Source of the DNA: Echinococcus granulosus
Taxonomy: Eukaryota; Platyhelminthes; Cestoda; Cyclophyllidea; Taeniidae
Assembly (NCBI RefSeq): GCF_000524195.1
Contig: NW_020170411.1
Location: 267,736 to 331,735 of the forward strand
Length of the DNA stretch: 64,000 bases
Reading direction: 5' to 3'
Positions 10,634 to 24,500 of the stretch are shown here, piece by piece. Position 1 is the stretch's first letter. Each line of letters opens with the position of its first letter. Both the position numbers and the translations under genes were made by a program. The notes beneath the pieces were generated by a model. It made no database searches and was not told where the DNA came from. It worked only from the letters and a program-made list of their open reading frames with translations.

Positions 10634-13600
10634 AATCTAACACTGTCCTACATGCCAAATATCTACCGATCCTCCTAGTGTAGAGTCTGAGGATGAGTGT
10701 ACGCTCAAGTGAGGCCGCACTTCCGAACACGTTAGTGAACGAAAAGCCAAACAGGAAATTTCGATCATTCTAGTCTTTTCTATTATCAATCGCATGCTAA
10801 TTTCCCCTAGCGATGCCTCCAAGCCTAGAAGCGATCAAACAGTTTTTAAAAAGTTGATCAAACGAACCCACGTAAGGAAGCAGCTACTAGCAGCAATACA
10901 AAACTCCTATCTCCTTCTAGAAGAATGCACTTCACCAATCTTTTAAAAGTGTTAAAGTGGTTTTAGTGCATTCGCGGTAAATGTTTACCTATGTTATTGG
11001 GGGACGACTATGGTAAATAGTTTAAGGTTGAGAAAGCAAGAAGCTGCATGCTGCCATTTTCAGTAAATAATACAGTTTGCAAAACCAAGCTTTAATAAAG
11101 AGGGTTACAAGCAAGTTTAGATGAATCAGACAGGAGAAAATTCAATCACATTTGTAGAAAATGCGCCTTGAATACGGAAGAGAGTATTTTAAAGTTCGTT
11201 AGAGAACGCTGACATAGCTTTGGTAAGGTTACGGTCATTTACATCTAGATTTGGGTCGGACCGATTCCGGTACTCTTACTACACTTTTAGCTTGTATCTT
11301 ATGGCTGACCGCAACAAATGCACGATTGGTTTTAACCTAAGGGTAATGGGCAAAACGTGGGCACGTTGCAACCTGCGAGGACTGATGGGGGCATGATTTA
11401 ATAAACTCGTTTTTTTAAATTATCAAAAAATCCATCACTCGGAGTAAATAGAGAGTTCCCTTAGTTGCACTTGAGGACGTAACTGACAGTACACACATTA
11501 TGCTTTAAAATTGACCATTTTTACTAAAAATGCTTATAGCCAACTTCTGAAGATGCTAATTCTAGGAAATTAGGGAAAAAATGGAGTTACACTAACCACC
11601 TCCAAATCAAAGATAGAAATATTCAGTTTTGTAGAGTAATTACTAACGCAAATGTATAGTTTCTTTATGCTCAAAGGAATGCTAACATTTATACGGTCAC
11701 AGTACGTGGACAACTGCACACCAAACGTATGTTCATACTAGAAAAAGCGGAATTCACTTGACTCGCAGCTGAATGCCTTCACAGCATTGAGGTAAATTAA
11801 CGTTGAACAAGAAGCCTCGGATACTGTTTGTTTAGAGTGTGTCTTTTAATAATTTATACCATGTATTCGGATATCTTTACAAGAGACCATTTCATGAAAC
11901 AGCTGACTACCGTTGGTAGTGTAAACTTGTCCAACGTCTACGCATCCTTTGATGTGATCCGACGAATTGGGTAGACAAACAAAATTCCCATTGTTAGAAG
12001 CCAACTAATCAGTTCATAATAGAAGTACTATTTGACCACGTAGCAATAGTCACGATACACACAATACAAGTGTATTGATGCGATTTGCTTGTAAAGAGGA
12101 CTGTCAGGTTGAAAGAGATTCGCGAATTTCTTCCAAAGAGGTCTACACATAAACACTAACTATACTGTGGGTATTTGGCATATAGATCAAAGGAAGTGAC
12201 ATTCAATAGATAATAATGTATCATAGATTGCCCCATTTCAAATTCGACAGCACTGAATATGCCTGTTCAAGAAATGGATTTGGATACAATAAAATATTAT
12301 GCCTAAGTATTCTGGAGGAGCAGCCACAAACAAGCATTTAAACAGAGTAAACTTCCCAAGTAAAGAAAATAGAGAACGTGATGGAAAGTGATGCTTGGAT
12401 TTGTTGATTGATAGAGACGTATTGGTCCAGTACTTCATTAACCTTTCTCCCCTTAGATTAGAGTCAGTCATTCAAAAGCCCTGACAAAAGCACACTCAAG
12501 GTATCAGTTGCCGAAAGATGAAAATCTAGGTATCTGAATCTACGGTGAGCACTTATCGAAAGGGAAATCTAAAATGTAGCGAATGAAGAAATAAAAATAC
12601 GTAAAATTAGTATTTGTAAAAGCACGAGTATAGACTGGGATTTAGACTGGTTACTTAACGTAATTGTTTAAAAAATAAGAAAAACTTATAATGTCCCCAT
12701 TGAAAGGAAGAATTGTAAGCGTCTTAGTTCAATTATTTATCCAATCGAACTAAAACATGTTAATGCGAACATAGTCAAGGATTCAACGATGTGAAATGGC
12801 AAAAAAGATCAAGCAATAGTGCGGAAGCTCACCAAAATGATGGATCCATGCATACTCTATTTCTAAGTGTAACGGATATCAACGGCCGGGATGACCACGC
12901 CCACCACTATGATTTCATCTCTGAGACTCCTCATGTCAGAAAGATGGGAAAGTCATGCAACAACTGACCGCTAGCAATTACAGCACAAAAAAGCCCACAT
13001 ATATGGCCACGACTGCTACGAAGTTGCAAACCTTCCCAACACAAACGGACCGATATGCGCATATGCATGTGCGTGGGCATGGTTGTTTGGCATTTCGTTG
13101 CACGGCGCTGGGTGTTTACGAGAGCTAAAGCGAATGAGGTATCCGAAATATGCCATAAGACAATGCAAGCTCACATCGCTTGGGCGCCTTTGTGTGCAAA
13201 AACAACGGGAGGTGCAAACTATGCTACCCAATGGTACATAAACGGTTCAAGTAACAGCAACCACTTTAAAAAACAGCCTATCATCTGTTTATCCAGAGGA
13301 CATAGCATAAAGCCAAGGCAAAGTGTGTCTAGCTTCTACGCCTACAATAGAGACGAGCCCAGAACTCGAAAGAAACATTGTTGCTAAGTCCGATTACCGT
13401 AGAGAGAAGTTAAAGTCCATCAACTTCACAAAGTACCCGTTTTTTATGAAAAAAAATGAAATACTTATTCCAATTCATTAAACAAATGGGCACACAAAAC
13501 CCCTCACACAACACCGTTTCATGCTCCACAATCTAAAATAAGTTTGTAAAACTCCATTTACTTTTTAAAAAGGTTATCCTTTTTAACCTCTGGATTAACC

Positions 13601-15927
13601 TGCACAAAAGAAACGTTCCCTTCTAGAGCGAAAATAATGCATGATTCGAGTAATCTATCCATGCATATTGTTCCCAACTTTCTTTCTAGTACCGCTTGAA
13701 TTGGCGATTTATGACTACCTTCAATCGTAAGATGGTTAACTCCACCTCAACACCGGTCCATATTCTCGACGCATTTTCGTAAGTGCATGTTCACACTGGT
13801 AGATTTCCATTTGAACGCTCATGTGCGCAAATAAAAGCCACTGACTATTTCGTGAATCAATTACGACCTCTCATACATAGTAATGATTGTGATAGTGCAT
13901 TTTTTACCTACTCTAGATCTACAACAATCTGAGTATCGAGCATTCACATTCCAGAAGCTGTAAACAGTGACAGAAATACAACAGAGTTCAAATTCTGTGC
14001 AAGGCCCCCAAAAATGCTTACGATATACGTAGGATCGTCCACTATAACCCAATCACATTTGTAAGTTAAGTCTGAAATATTTTCAAGGCCCATTAGCCAG
14101 TGAAAAGCACACGTTTTTTCCGTTAACCAACAGTCATGTTGGTTAAAAGTGAACCAAATATCTACTTTTTATTGACTACTCGCATTCCATCATGCCAGAA
14201 ATAATTCAAATGTCCTATTAATAGACATAAAAGAGTGCAATCCTAAACCAGAGATTACAATAAAGTGGTAACGCAATTTATCTTAGAAAAAAAGGCTCCA
14301 AAGTGTGACATGAAGATGATTTCCCGGAGAGAAACCGGGAAATAAGGATAAGTTGAGCGGTTGAACTTTTGAAGATATGAGTAACGCCGCCATTTGTAAT
14401 TGTCTGTAAATAACAGGTCACTACCATATTCAAGAACAATGCACCAAAAATGTCAACGAATAAATATGACTGCCCGATGAATTCAAAAATAAGGCCCATT
14501 TACGTCGTCGCCATAAACAAAAACCCCACAGTTGCACAACCAGACATTGAACATACATCACTAACATCCCCATTTTATTCGTCCCTTCGAAAAGCATTCA
14601 AGCACAGTTTATTGAAATTATGGTCATGAACAACATCAAATGTATCCATATTTGCTGTGCATACCCACTTGGCACTGCAACGGCTACACTTTAGAGCATA
14701 TAACAAGATATCTACTGCCGTGTTTAAATACAGGAAAGAACAAAAACATCACGCGTTAAAAATCTGAAAACACGTAAAAGGAATGGAGACGTACAAAATA
14801 AAACTGGCATCCTCAGCATCGTCCTTAACTGGAATATCGGCAGTGGGTTTTGAAGACAAAACCTTGTTCTCCATTCGTACTAAAAATGCTAATAACAGTA
14901 CACAAGAAAACACCCCAATACAGAAGAGAAATAAGCAGTATATGAGATACCACTTGGAATGCCAGCAAAACATATCGCCTTAATATGACGTATTACAAAT
15001 TATCTCAACATAATGCTAAGGTGGCTACTGCCTTGCTAAATAATTTTTCTTTCTATTTCACGTGACTGTCTTAAAAAATTGAAGGACTATCGACGGTTTG
15101 CCAGGTCTAAACTTTGTGGAATTTTGTAACAAAATAAGCTATTACTTAAATTGAAAGCTGTGTACATTAAAGAAGGAATTGCAGAATGCGTGACATAGGG
15201 GGAGGGGGAAGTAGAAAAAATGTGCAATGCCAACCCTAAAAACGCTTTAAAAGATAATACTTTGGCCACTTTCGTAAACACTTGTTTTAACAGAAACGCA
15301 TGCAACACAGACATGACGACAAATCAGGTCACCGATATAAACAGCTTAATAGTAATTATGGAGGTCCGAAGTTATCATTTAATGAATGGATGGCAAACTG
15401 TAGAAATTAAGCATTGATGGGAGTCACAGTAGGAAGAAGAACAAAAGTCTGACAGCCATTTTGGTAAAAAGTGACTAATAACGTCAAAACTGAGGCAAAA
15501 TTGAAATCAATTTCATGATGCAAGTGGGTGAAAACCCACCTGACCCCGAAAGCCAGCATACAAACGCCTAAAGGGACAAAGCCCGTACACTCTTGAATGC
15601 ATCGACAAATTCTAGGTCATTATGGCTTACTAAAACAATGTCATAGGACTAAATTCGGCAAGTAATTACATGGATTGACTTAATTATTTGCATAGGCGAT
15701 GAAAACATAGTTATTGCTAGGACTAGTAGTTCAGCAGAATACGCGTTCGCTCAACGTTATAACATTGCTTTTAATTATAGGCCTTAAAGTTGCAAATAGC
15801 GAAACCACTTTTTGCTGTCAACAAGAAAGAGAAAAATTATTTGTTATTTGTTAGCGTATACCTATTTCTTGAGTCCCAGCTCTAGTTTACTAGGAAAAGG
15901 GTGCCGCAATAACTGGTATAACGGCAA

Positions 15928-16010
15928 TGTAGCGTCCAGAGGCTTCCTTGAAGACGAAAGAGGACATAGTACTCGGGCAGAATATACATATCCAGCACAG
16001 TACGTTGGTG
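15928..16010 (+). repeat. Partial copy of the LTR/TRIM-like repeat
   Basis: Starts TGTAGCGTCC and keeps the TCCTTGAAGACGAAAGA block, the GGGCAGAATATA block and CCAGCAC in the same order and spacing as the copy at 3681. Similarity fades after about 16010, so the copy is truncated or diverged. Confidence 0.6.
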
Positions 16011-16321
16011 ATCCATATTCGCTGACACTGTGATTTTTCACGTTACAGCAGTCGCTTTTTTAAACTGATGTGGATATCTTTCTTGTACTTAATTAAAACC
16101 TCGTAAAGTTCTCATTCGGTGTGAAACTATTATTGCTCTAATTCAATGATTCCTTTCTGGCTGAAATTATCTCAAAACAGTCGGGTTCGCTACTTTGATA
16201 CCCGTTGGGCCCTTTAATCCTACCCATTCTGGTGAAATGCACTGAATCTACCATACCCATTAGGTCATTTTTTCCGCCTATTTGTATTTGATACTCTACT
16301 GGTAATGTGTAAAACTATGGC

Positions 16322-16594
16322 ATGGCAGCAGCGGTTGCCCCGATAGATGCCTTAGCAGCTCTCAATAACTGCGGCAGGCCTGGTGTTCCACGTCCCCACA
16401 TCGATATCAATACACCCTTGGCCGAGCAACTTAAACTGAACCCATCGGAAATGTCACCCAACGGCACAGACGCCTCTCGCCCTACCAGCCTTACCCACTG
16501 TGCGAGGGAGACGCATCGGTTTCAATCCCTACCACAATCATCTAGGTTAACCTTTTGTCACCAATGCATCAGAATGACCCAAAATGACCCATGA
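16322..16594 (+). other. Unassigned 90-codon open frame
   Basis: An ATG-led frame near a locally GC-rich patch, starting MAAAVAPIDALAALNN and rich in Pro, Ser and Thr. I recognise no family. A donor-like site or partner exon is not evident. It may be a chance frame or a 5' exon of an unseen gene. Confidence 0.15.
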
Positions 16595-16749
16595 TTCATC
16601 CAGGTCCAAATATCCACAATACCAATAATCACGACATGTAGGATGTATTAAAGTAATGCACCTCTACCCATAACCAAGATTGACGCAATTGAGTAGAAAA
16701 TAGGAAAAGAGGAGTTAGAGGCTTTGAGGACGAAATTGGGGCGGACACC

Positions 16750-19700
16750 CTATTTCTTCGATTGTCCCCAGATGAGGCCCTTCATGAAGCCGGTGATACC
16801 AGCAGAGGCTGACTCCTTCGTGGGCTGTGTGGGGAAGTTAATATGGTTGAGGGCTAGATCAAAGAAGGTTGGTTTCACCGGAATCGCTTCAAACTCAGGT
16901 GGGAAGGGCACCAGTGGCGCTGGCTGCGTAGTCAGCTTTCGCAAGATCACCTTTTCGGGGACGAATTCACCCGGAGATCTGATCAGCGGCTGCAATAAAA
17001 GGACATGCAGATATACATAGAACCTGGCGTATCGGCAATGATTGTTGATAACTATTCTGTCAGGGGTAGTACGTATCAGTAAAAAAAACACTTAAGCATA
17101 TATAGCCAGTGACCGCTGACTACATGCACGCGCGACTTGAACATCAAACGCCTGGTTCAAATGAGAGTAAGGTAGCGATTTGCTGATATTCTAATGGAGA
17201 CGTTAAGTTGCTCCATAGGGATAAAAGTCATGTCAGACATTTCCAGAGGCAATTTGAGTATCACTCTCCCTCATGAATAAAACAAACATCTTAAGAGCTC
17301 AATTGATAGTTCTCTCGGTAGCGTAGTAATTATCCTTCAAAGGGGGTTCCACCAGGACATAAAAGGAGACGCCAATCCCAGCTATATGAACAAATTCTAC
17401 GATACTTTAGTCAAAACAGTGATTAGTGAAGCCTTGAAATCTAGCGCCTCCCATTTGGAAAGAGCTCAGGAGTAGCACAACAACAGATGTGTGGTAAGAC
17501 GAAGCATGGTCATTATGAAAATGCTTAAAAGCCCCTATTTCCAATTACATGAATTTTTGAACTCGTCTATTGTACCATCTTTAGTTCTAGTTCCCAAATC
17601 ATATCCTCCTTGAGTCCTGCCTAATAACGCACTAGGTCCGAGGAATCATATCCAAATACACAGGATTCATTGAAACTATCAGGATCAAGAGACTGTCACC
17701 GCGGAGTGCAACAACCGAGATAGCCAAGGATGAGGCATGAGATTGAGCTATGTAGCCCATTAATCAATGTTTTAGCTATGCCAATTTTGAGACAAAACCT
17801 AGTTTGATGTAAGAAATAAGTCAAAGCCTGCACATTCACTTTAAAAAAGTTGTTCCGTCGAGTATGTGGTGTGCATTAGAGATGCGAAATGAGGTAAAAA
17901 CCCACCTCCTTAAGCACAGCTCTGGGAATGGAGGCAGAGACGGTGGCGTCATCGACGAATTCATTCGAGGTTCCACCAGCAGCGAGTTCTAGCATGTAGC
18001 CGGCCTTGCAGGCAAGCATTTCGGTGTCCATCTGGTCCTGCAGATCCCGCAAAAGCTGCAGCAGGGAGGGGCGTGAGTGGCCTGGCACCGCCTCTGCCTC
18101 AGTACACTCCGGCAGATTAGCCTTTGAAAGACTTGCTTCCGCCTCCTTCACCTCCGTCTGGCAACGCTGAAGAAGCGAAGAACTTTCCAAAAAACGATTG
18201 TTTCGAAGGTACGCCAAAGCTAGGTAGTAACACCTGAAGCAGTCAAAGCAGAAATCAGCACCGATTGCAGCCGTACGCAGGCGAATGAGGACTTAGGAAA
18301 CCCACCTTAAAGCTTTATAAGCAGCAATTTTGGCCTTGATGAGAGCCCTGATTTCGGCGTTGTCTTGGATGCCACCGGGTAGAGTGAGCACCTCCTGGAG
18401 GTTCTGCACGACAGTATCGTAGAGGCGAGCGAATTCGTGCGGCTTGTGGTAGCCTGAAGTGATGAGATTCCACGAGGCGTGGTGGTGCTCCGGTGCGACG
18501 TTTGACATAAGCGTCTCCAATTGGTAAAGGGTCCTCCAAATTGTTTTACTCAATTTCGAGTACTGCATGTATATATTCAGACGCTGCAGCCGAGGAAGCT
18601 AGGTGTGGAACGGGAAAATCTCATCACTGATTATTGCAAAAATAGACAAAAGTAGCTTATACACCATAGAGGTGGATGCCCATAAGTTGTCACAAAAATT
18701 TATTGGACCCTAAATGAATTGACCCATTTTCTCATTCTTACAAATTAAAAAAAAATGTTTTAAGGAGAAAAGAAAGCTCCGTTACCTTTTCAATGCCAGT
18801 AGCATTAGCCTTCTGAGAGACCTGCACAGGCAGTAGACCCGCAGAAGCAACCCCCTCAGAGTTAGACAACCAGCGCATCTCTTCCCGAATAGCGACCAAT
18901 GCATCGACAATGACCTTCAGAGTCGAATCGCAAATCGCCGCTTTCGTGTAGCTGGACGGAAGCTTAGCCAACTGCTCATCTGCTTCCTAGAGACAACTCA
19001 AAATTAAGTTTTAAAGTTACAAAAGTAGCCAAAAGATTACGCAAGTCCTTTTTGCGGTCAACTCCAAAGCATAACATGCATAGATGTTAACACATGAGCA
19101 TGAAATGTCGGAACACATTGGTACCGCTAAGATTTAAGAATTGACACAAGAGGAAGGACAGAAATAGAAGCTAGACTGCGAAACGTGAGCTAGTGGCTGG
19201 GTTACGGCAGTAGAATTCCATCGTGATTGCTAGAGTATGAGAACGGAGTGCGTAAAACCTGCCTGAAGAGCCAGAACAGCCAGCCGGGCTTTTTCCAGTT
19301 TGACAGGTATGGTAGTACCAAGCCAGGTGACCTCGGTCACGGACCCGGCCTGGAGGGTCTGCATCTGCTTAAGAAGGTCGTCCAATTGCTCCTCAACCAG
19401 GGTACCCTCCACACCGGCACGCATCTCCCGCAGCTCCTTGGCTGCTGAAGTATCGCCGACACTGTAGGCACAATAGCGAATCTGCGGCAGAATCTCGCCG
19501 GTCCGCGCCGCGTACACCGCTCGCAGGTCCTCGTCCACAGAGCTCGCCAAGCCCGTGTAGATCTGCTGCGCCGACTCCAGCAAATCTTTCGCCTTCACCC
19601 AATCCTGATGTATGGATGAATACAAGTAAACAGGATTTCAGAAACTCACAAATGCAATAGTTTTTAATGACTTTGAGGAGCGCAGGAAAAAGGCTGACCA

Positions 19701-20244
19701 TTAAATGAATCAATAGACAATGGAGCAGCTGCTACCATTATGCTGTTTGTTGCCATACTGCACTTGTTGCTTTTAACGAAATCATAGCCCAGCCTCAATT
19801 CACGACCAATGAAACCAACCTGCTGTTCGAAGTGAAGAATACCATTAATCCACTGAATGTAAGCAGTCAACTCCAGCTTGGTCTGTGCGCCACACATTGG
19901 CACACTCGCCATGATTTCATTGAGCCCTTGCGCACATTTCGCTGCTTTGCTAAGACGTGAAATCATGTGGAATCTTTTGCGAGGCTCCGAATTTGCCTCA
20001 GCTCTGAGCTGCATGGCATACGCCCAACAGCGTTCGATTTCAAAGACGGATAGGATGAGATAGCGAGCGTCTGTGACTATTTCGGGAGTCAGCTTCTTGG
20101 GAACTACACGAGAACGAGTACCTTGCTGAAATCGCAGTGACTTGCGCATGCGCCTGATTTTGCGCGTAACGTACTGCCGGTAGCGCTGATAGTCACCGTG
20201 ACGAAGACCATGGTGATTTTGAGCGCACTTTATGATGTACAGCA
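16750..20244 (-). CDS. SRP68: Signal recognition particle subunit SRP68 (first exon not found)
   Basis: SRP68 forms a heterodimer with SRP72 and binds 7SL RNA in the particle that targets secretory ribosomes to the ER. Exons seen are 19820..20244, 19263..19604, 18786..18986, 18306..18562, 17906..18233 and 16750..16989 (about 597 residues; animal SRP68 is about 620). The N-terminal RNA-binding part has QNHHGLRHGDYQRYRQYV, RKIRRMRKSL and ANSEPRKRFHMISRLSKAAK. Later landmarks are LPQIRYCAYSVGD, PHEFARLYDTVVQNLQEVL and IAAYKALRCYYLALAYL. The SRP72-binding C-terminus has KPTFFDLALNHINFP and ITGFMKGLIWG. Exon 19263..19604 needs a GC donor (CAG|GCAGGT) to keep phase. The exon at 20244 starts in phase 1, so an upstream exon with the ATG lies between 20250 and the ARID2 promoter region. 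Confidence 0.94.
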
Positions 20245-21569
20245 CTGAAATAAAGTGAGAAGAATGTCAAGCAACAGCAAATCCGGGGTAAGGCAAAATG
20301 AACACAAGCGAAACCGCGACGGACCACGCGTATTAAAGCCTTTGGACTCTAAGTGGTGAGAAACAACGAAGCGGCTATGCACCTGGAGGTCATAGCAGTT
20401 GTAGATACCAATAAGGAGTCATGCTGACCCCAGAGAACTCCAGTGATTTCTTTTGACCACCTTTCATCGGAAATTGAGAAGTGAACTCAGACCCGGTTAC
20501 AATATTTGCACTGGAAATATTTAATTGGCACAAGTACACCTTTATGTGTTAAGCATATTGCCCTTTATAATAAGGCAGAAACCGACTTATATTCCTGAAA
20601 ACAAAATGCCTGGTGAAAGCACTCGAATTGCGTTCCGCATGCCTTCTTAACAGCTTAAGCATGGGATGTAGAACGAAACTAGAGCTTTGCCGACTTTGTC
20701 TACGAAACGATTGTAAAGAGGCACTTTGCTGTACCCGGGATATTAAAGTCCCGTCTTTCCGCCCCAAAGCCTAGCTCCGATGCGACAACCATGTAAACGC
20801 AGGTAAGATTGAAATTCTGCGGTCAACTTAAACAACAGCTGAGGTCGAATGCAAAACCTTCTACTTTTCTAATGTTATGCCTATATAATATCATTAAAAT
20901 TGTTTATTCATCCATGTTGCATTTATTTATTATGCAAAATTTTACTGTTTATTAAATGAGTATTTGTTTGGAAATTCTTTGTGATCTGATTGGCTGATTT
21001 CTCGGTGGTAGTGGCTGACTGGCTTTCGTCGAAGCGGGCTTGTTAATCAATAGGTTTGGCAGCGCGACCCCGCAGGGAGTGCCTGTCCGTCCCACTGCTT
21101 TGCGTCCTGTTCGGTATGCCTCAGTTTAGGGGCGATAACCCAGACCAGAAGGACGTACGCTGTTGCACATAGATTTTCGTTTGCTACTGGCTAAAGTTTG
21201 CGCGACCAGATACCAGCGTCCTACGCTCTGTTGTCTGCGCCCTGCCTCGAGCGCCGCATTGCCTAAAACTCCTGGGTGTGTGTGTGTTACGCGTAGCTGC
21301 GCGTAAATCCACGTACCCACACAGCATCGCACACGCATCTCGTCATACGTCCCATTTGAAGTGCAACACGGCATTCTTGCAAATAGCGCGCGTATCCTGA
21401 CTGTCCTTCGTTCACGCGTCACCATCAGCTGAGTGTGGGTTGCGTGCCTCCACCTCCTTCCCCCACAAGGGTACGCGACCTGAGCTCTGAAACACCGCAC
21501 TGGATCCCCTTTACTCCTCCAGTATCACCAGCCATGCATCCCACTTTCTCTCTTAGTTACACACCGTAA
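20245..21569. promoter_or_regulatory. Divergent SRP68/ARID2 promoter region
   Basis: SRP68 (minus) and ARID2 (plus) point away from each other. The part at about 21050-21540 is CpG- and GC-rich compared with the AT-rich flank at 20880-21000, and includes GT/CG alternations near 21265-21350. The missing SRP68 first exon should also lie here; a short ATG frame reading MKGGQKKSLEFSG near 20467 (minus) is a candidate but its donor phase does not fit. A CTTTCTCTCTTAG acceptor sits 14 nt before the ARID2 ATG. Confidence 0.5.
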
Positions 21570-24500
21570 ATGCTCTCAAGACACAAAAGTCGTGTTCACG
21601 TTCCAGTGGGCAGTTCGAGTTCATTGGTATTGGATATATCTGAGGAGCAATTTGCCACCGAATTGGCCAAACTCCGGGGTGTCCCTAGGTAGGCTTTCTT
21701 AGTTAAATCAATTCGCAATTCCTAGATATTTGTTTAATTCACAACCGAGGCTGAACGGGCATCCAGTTAGCCTTGTGAGGCTGTACAATGAAGTCACTCT
21801 TCGTGGTGGCTCAAAAAAGGTAACATCTTCGTCCCTCTGGGACGAGATTGCTGGTGCCATTTCCCTGGAGCGGGACTGTGTCAACATTGGTCAGGCCGTA
21901 AAAAATGTCTTTCAAAACTATCTGGAGCCCTTTGAACGTGTTCATCGCAGTCTGGATGGGCAGTCGGGTGCGGAAGTGTCACAGGTCTTGGAAATTGATC
22001 TCGCCAACGACTCCGCCAATCTTCAAGTAGTTGAAAATCACCTTCGTCACCGCTGGAATTTAAGCACCGATCTCATCGAATCCGTGGAGTATCGAGCTCT
22101 CCTGCTAGCTTTGGAGTCGGGTTTACCGAACGAACTGGATTACGCAATCAATACCATCCTCCTCATATCCTCTCAGCGAAATGGTTTTGATTTGGCTCGT
22201 TGTCCTCAAATCCTTCCTCTTATGCTTTCTGCGGTGGGAATTTATTCCACCGGTATGTTCTGGTTTGTTGCTTTCATCCGATTCGACGTTTTCAGGTCCT
22301 TGTTCTTATTACCTCTTAAAAGATGCGTGGCGGTCGCAGTGTAATCGAGATTTCCACACGGTGAGTAACCCCGCAATTCTCTTATTCACTAATTTTATAG
22401 TTCTGGCGAAGCGTGGTCCTCAGCAAGTATGGTTGCCAATTTCTCAACCCTGATGTGTTTTATCGTAAGTGATTTGTTTCCGCTCCTCTTCCCACGTGTT
22501 ATTATGGTCCTGTCGTTATCATGGTAACAATATTCTTATATGCAGAAGATAGGGGCATGATTTTGACCTCGGTTCCCCTGCTCGAACTTTGGTGACCGCC
22601 GATACCCTAATGTATTATTAGTCGCATTGTCCTATTTATTTGACTTTGATGTCAACGTAGACTGCGGCAATCTCAGTGGTGCTATTACTGGTGAAATCAA
22701 TGCTGCTTATTCGTTCGTCGCCCTCTGAGCGAGGGTGGTGTTTTCTTTCAGATGAGCACCTGTCAAAGCGCCCTGACAAGTCCTTTTACTCCTGTCCCTT
22801 GACCTTCCGTGACACCATGACCTATCACGATGTGGAGGGTTTTCGCGTGCAGTTGGTGGCCATGGTGCTGCGCAACCTCGTGGTAACACCGTCTGGCAAC
22901 TCGGTGATCCTCAGCCAGGAGCCCGACGTGCTCCGCTTCGTCTGTCTATGCATTTACTCCTCTCATACTGCCCTGCGGCAACTCGGATTAGACACTTTGG
23001 CCTACCTCCACTTCCCGGTCATCGGTCCACTTTCCGACGTCTTATCCCACCTCCTTCCTGATCTCCTATCCTCCCAAGATCGGGTTGACACCATCAGGGG
23101 TACGTTTGGATCTCTTGGTAAATATGTCGTCTTCACGGCAGCCTTGCTTTCTATTTCATAAAAAGGTGGCATCGATCCATTGCCTCGCTTCTTAACTTAC
23201 CTGAAAACCGGTTGAGTGCTTACTTTGAAGTGTTTTGTTTCATCGACACCAGGACGATTTCCCACCATCATATTGTCGTGCCCAAAGTCGGGCGAAACAG
23301 GAATCCAGGCAACCTTTTGGCCTAGCTGCGCACACGGGCAGGTATGAGTCAGAACTCGCCGGCTTCCTTCCACACTGGCCAATTTAACCAGTGATTTTAT
23401 TGTTTATGTGTGTCAAAATTAACGCTCGCATTAACAGGCATCTGAGCAAGTGAGTCCCAAATCGGAATACAAGAAATCAGTCCACAGGACTGAAACAAAT
23501 ATCTATAAATGCGTACTTTCAACTTACCATCGAAGAAAATCACTGTCGCTTGAATTTGCCTGTAGGACTTATGATAATGCGCCACCTGTGCGAGTCTCCA
23601 GTGCAGTCGCATCAGGGTAACCCAGGGAGCATGCACAATTACCTGATCGAGGCCTCCACCAGAAATATTGATTTCCTCACCCAGTCACTGCCACGGCATG
23701 TGATTGGTCTAATCCTCCAATTGGCCTGCCTCCGTGACCTTCACATGCTCGTGCTGGTTCTCGACGCACTCTTCGCTCTCTCGGCACAGGGCCCAGCGCT
23801 CTGTGATGCTCTTCTCACCGAGAGGCATCGATTCGTCTCCACCCTCGTTGGCTTCCTTACCTTCGAGGCGCAGTCCCTCGGTTCTGATGGTCTCATCCGG
23901 ATTCGAGTTATGCAGGTTTGTGCACGCCCGTTTTTTCTTGACTCACCGTTTCTCCTTCAAGTAGAGCCTTATTTTCACTTCCTAACATTCTCAGCTCAAA
24001 GCTGCTGTATAAATGTTTTATTTGTCCTGTGTTCTGTGTTTCGAGATTACACATGTATTAATGGGTGTGTTATTTTTTGACCTCAGTTTCTTATCCCCTA
24101 ATTTGCCTTAGCATCCTAGGAATGTGCCTGGTACTTTTATTCAGTAAGCTCTTTTGGATCACTCATTCGTGTTTGCTTGGTCTTCGTATCTTTTAGTCGT
24201 TTCGAAGTGTTACAACATACTTATTTGCATCCATTTTTCCAGGAATTATTCTCATTGGAGTTCTTCAATTCTTTTTGGGAGTAATGTTAGTGTACGTCCT
24301 TCCTATAGTGGGATATCAAGGAACATTATAGAATCCTTTCAATATCATCCTTAACGTAAGAGAATTATTTCCATGACTGAAATCCTGCAATATGTGACCT
24401 AGCGTATTAGTACATTCGCCACCCTTAATTACCTGTCTGCGAGTTTGGCTTTGAGTTGTATTTTGTTGAGGGAAAAATGAGTTGATAGCAATTTAATATA

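Larger units (their letters stand above)
10634..16749. other. Long intergenic stretch without recognised genes
   Basis: About 6 kb of AT-rich DNA between the caspase start and the SRP68 stop. ORFs are short and none resembles a known family. It contains an alternating purine/pyrimidine patch near 13035-13090, a partial dispersed repeat at 15928-16010, and a GC-richer open frame at 16322-16594. Confidence 0.6.

Noticed and set aside
13055..13387. 110-codon plus-strand frame
   Set aside because: Starts in an alternating purine/pyrimidine tract; no splice signals, no recognisable domain.
17101..17180. Possible tRNA because of a CCTGGTTCAAAT sequence
   Set aside because: The T-arm-like bases are not followed by a matching stem and no acceptor or anticodon arm can be drawn.
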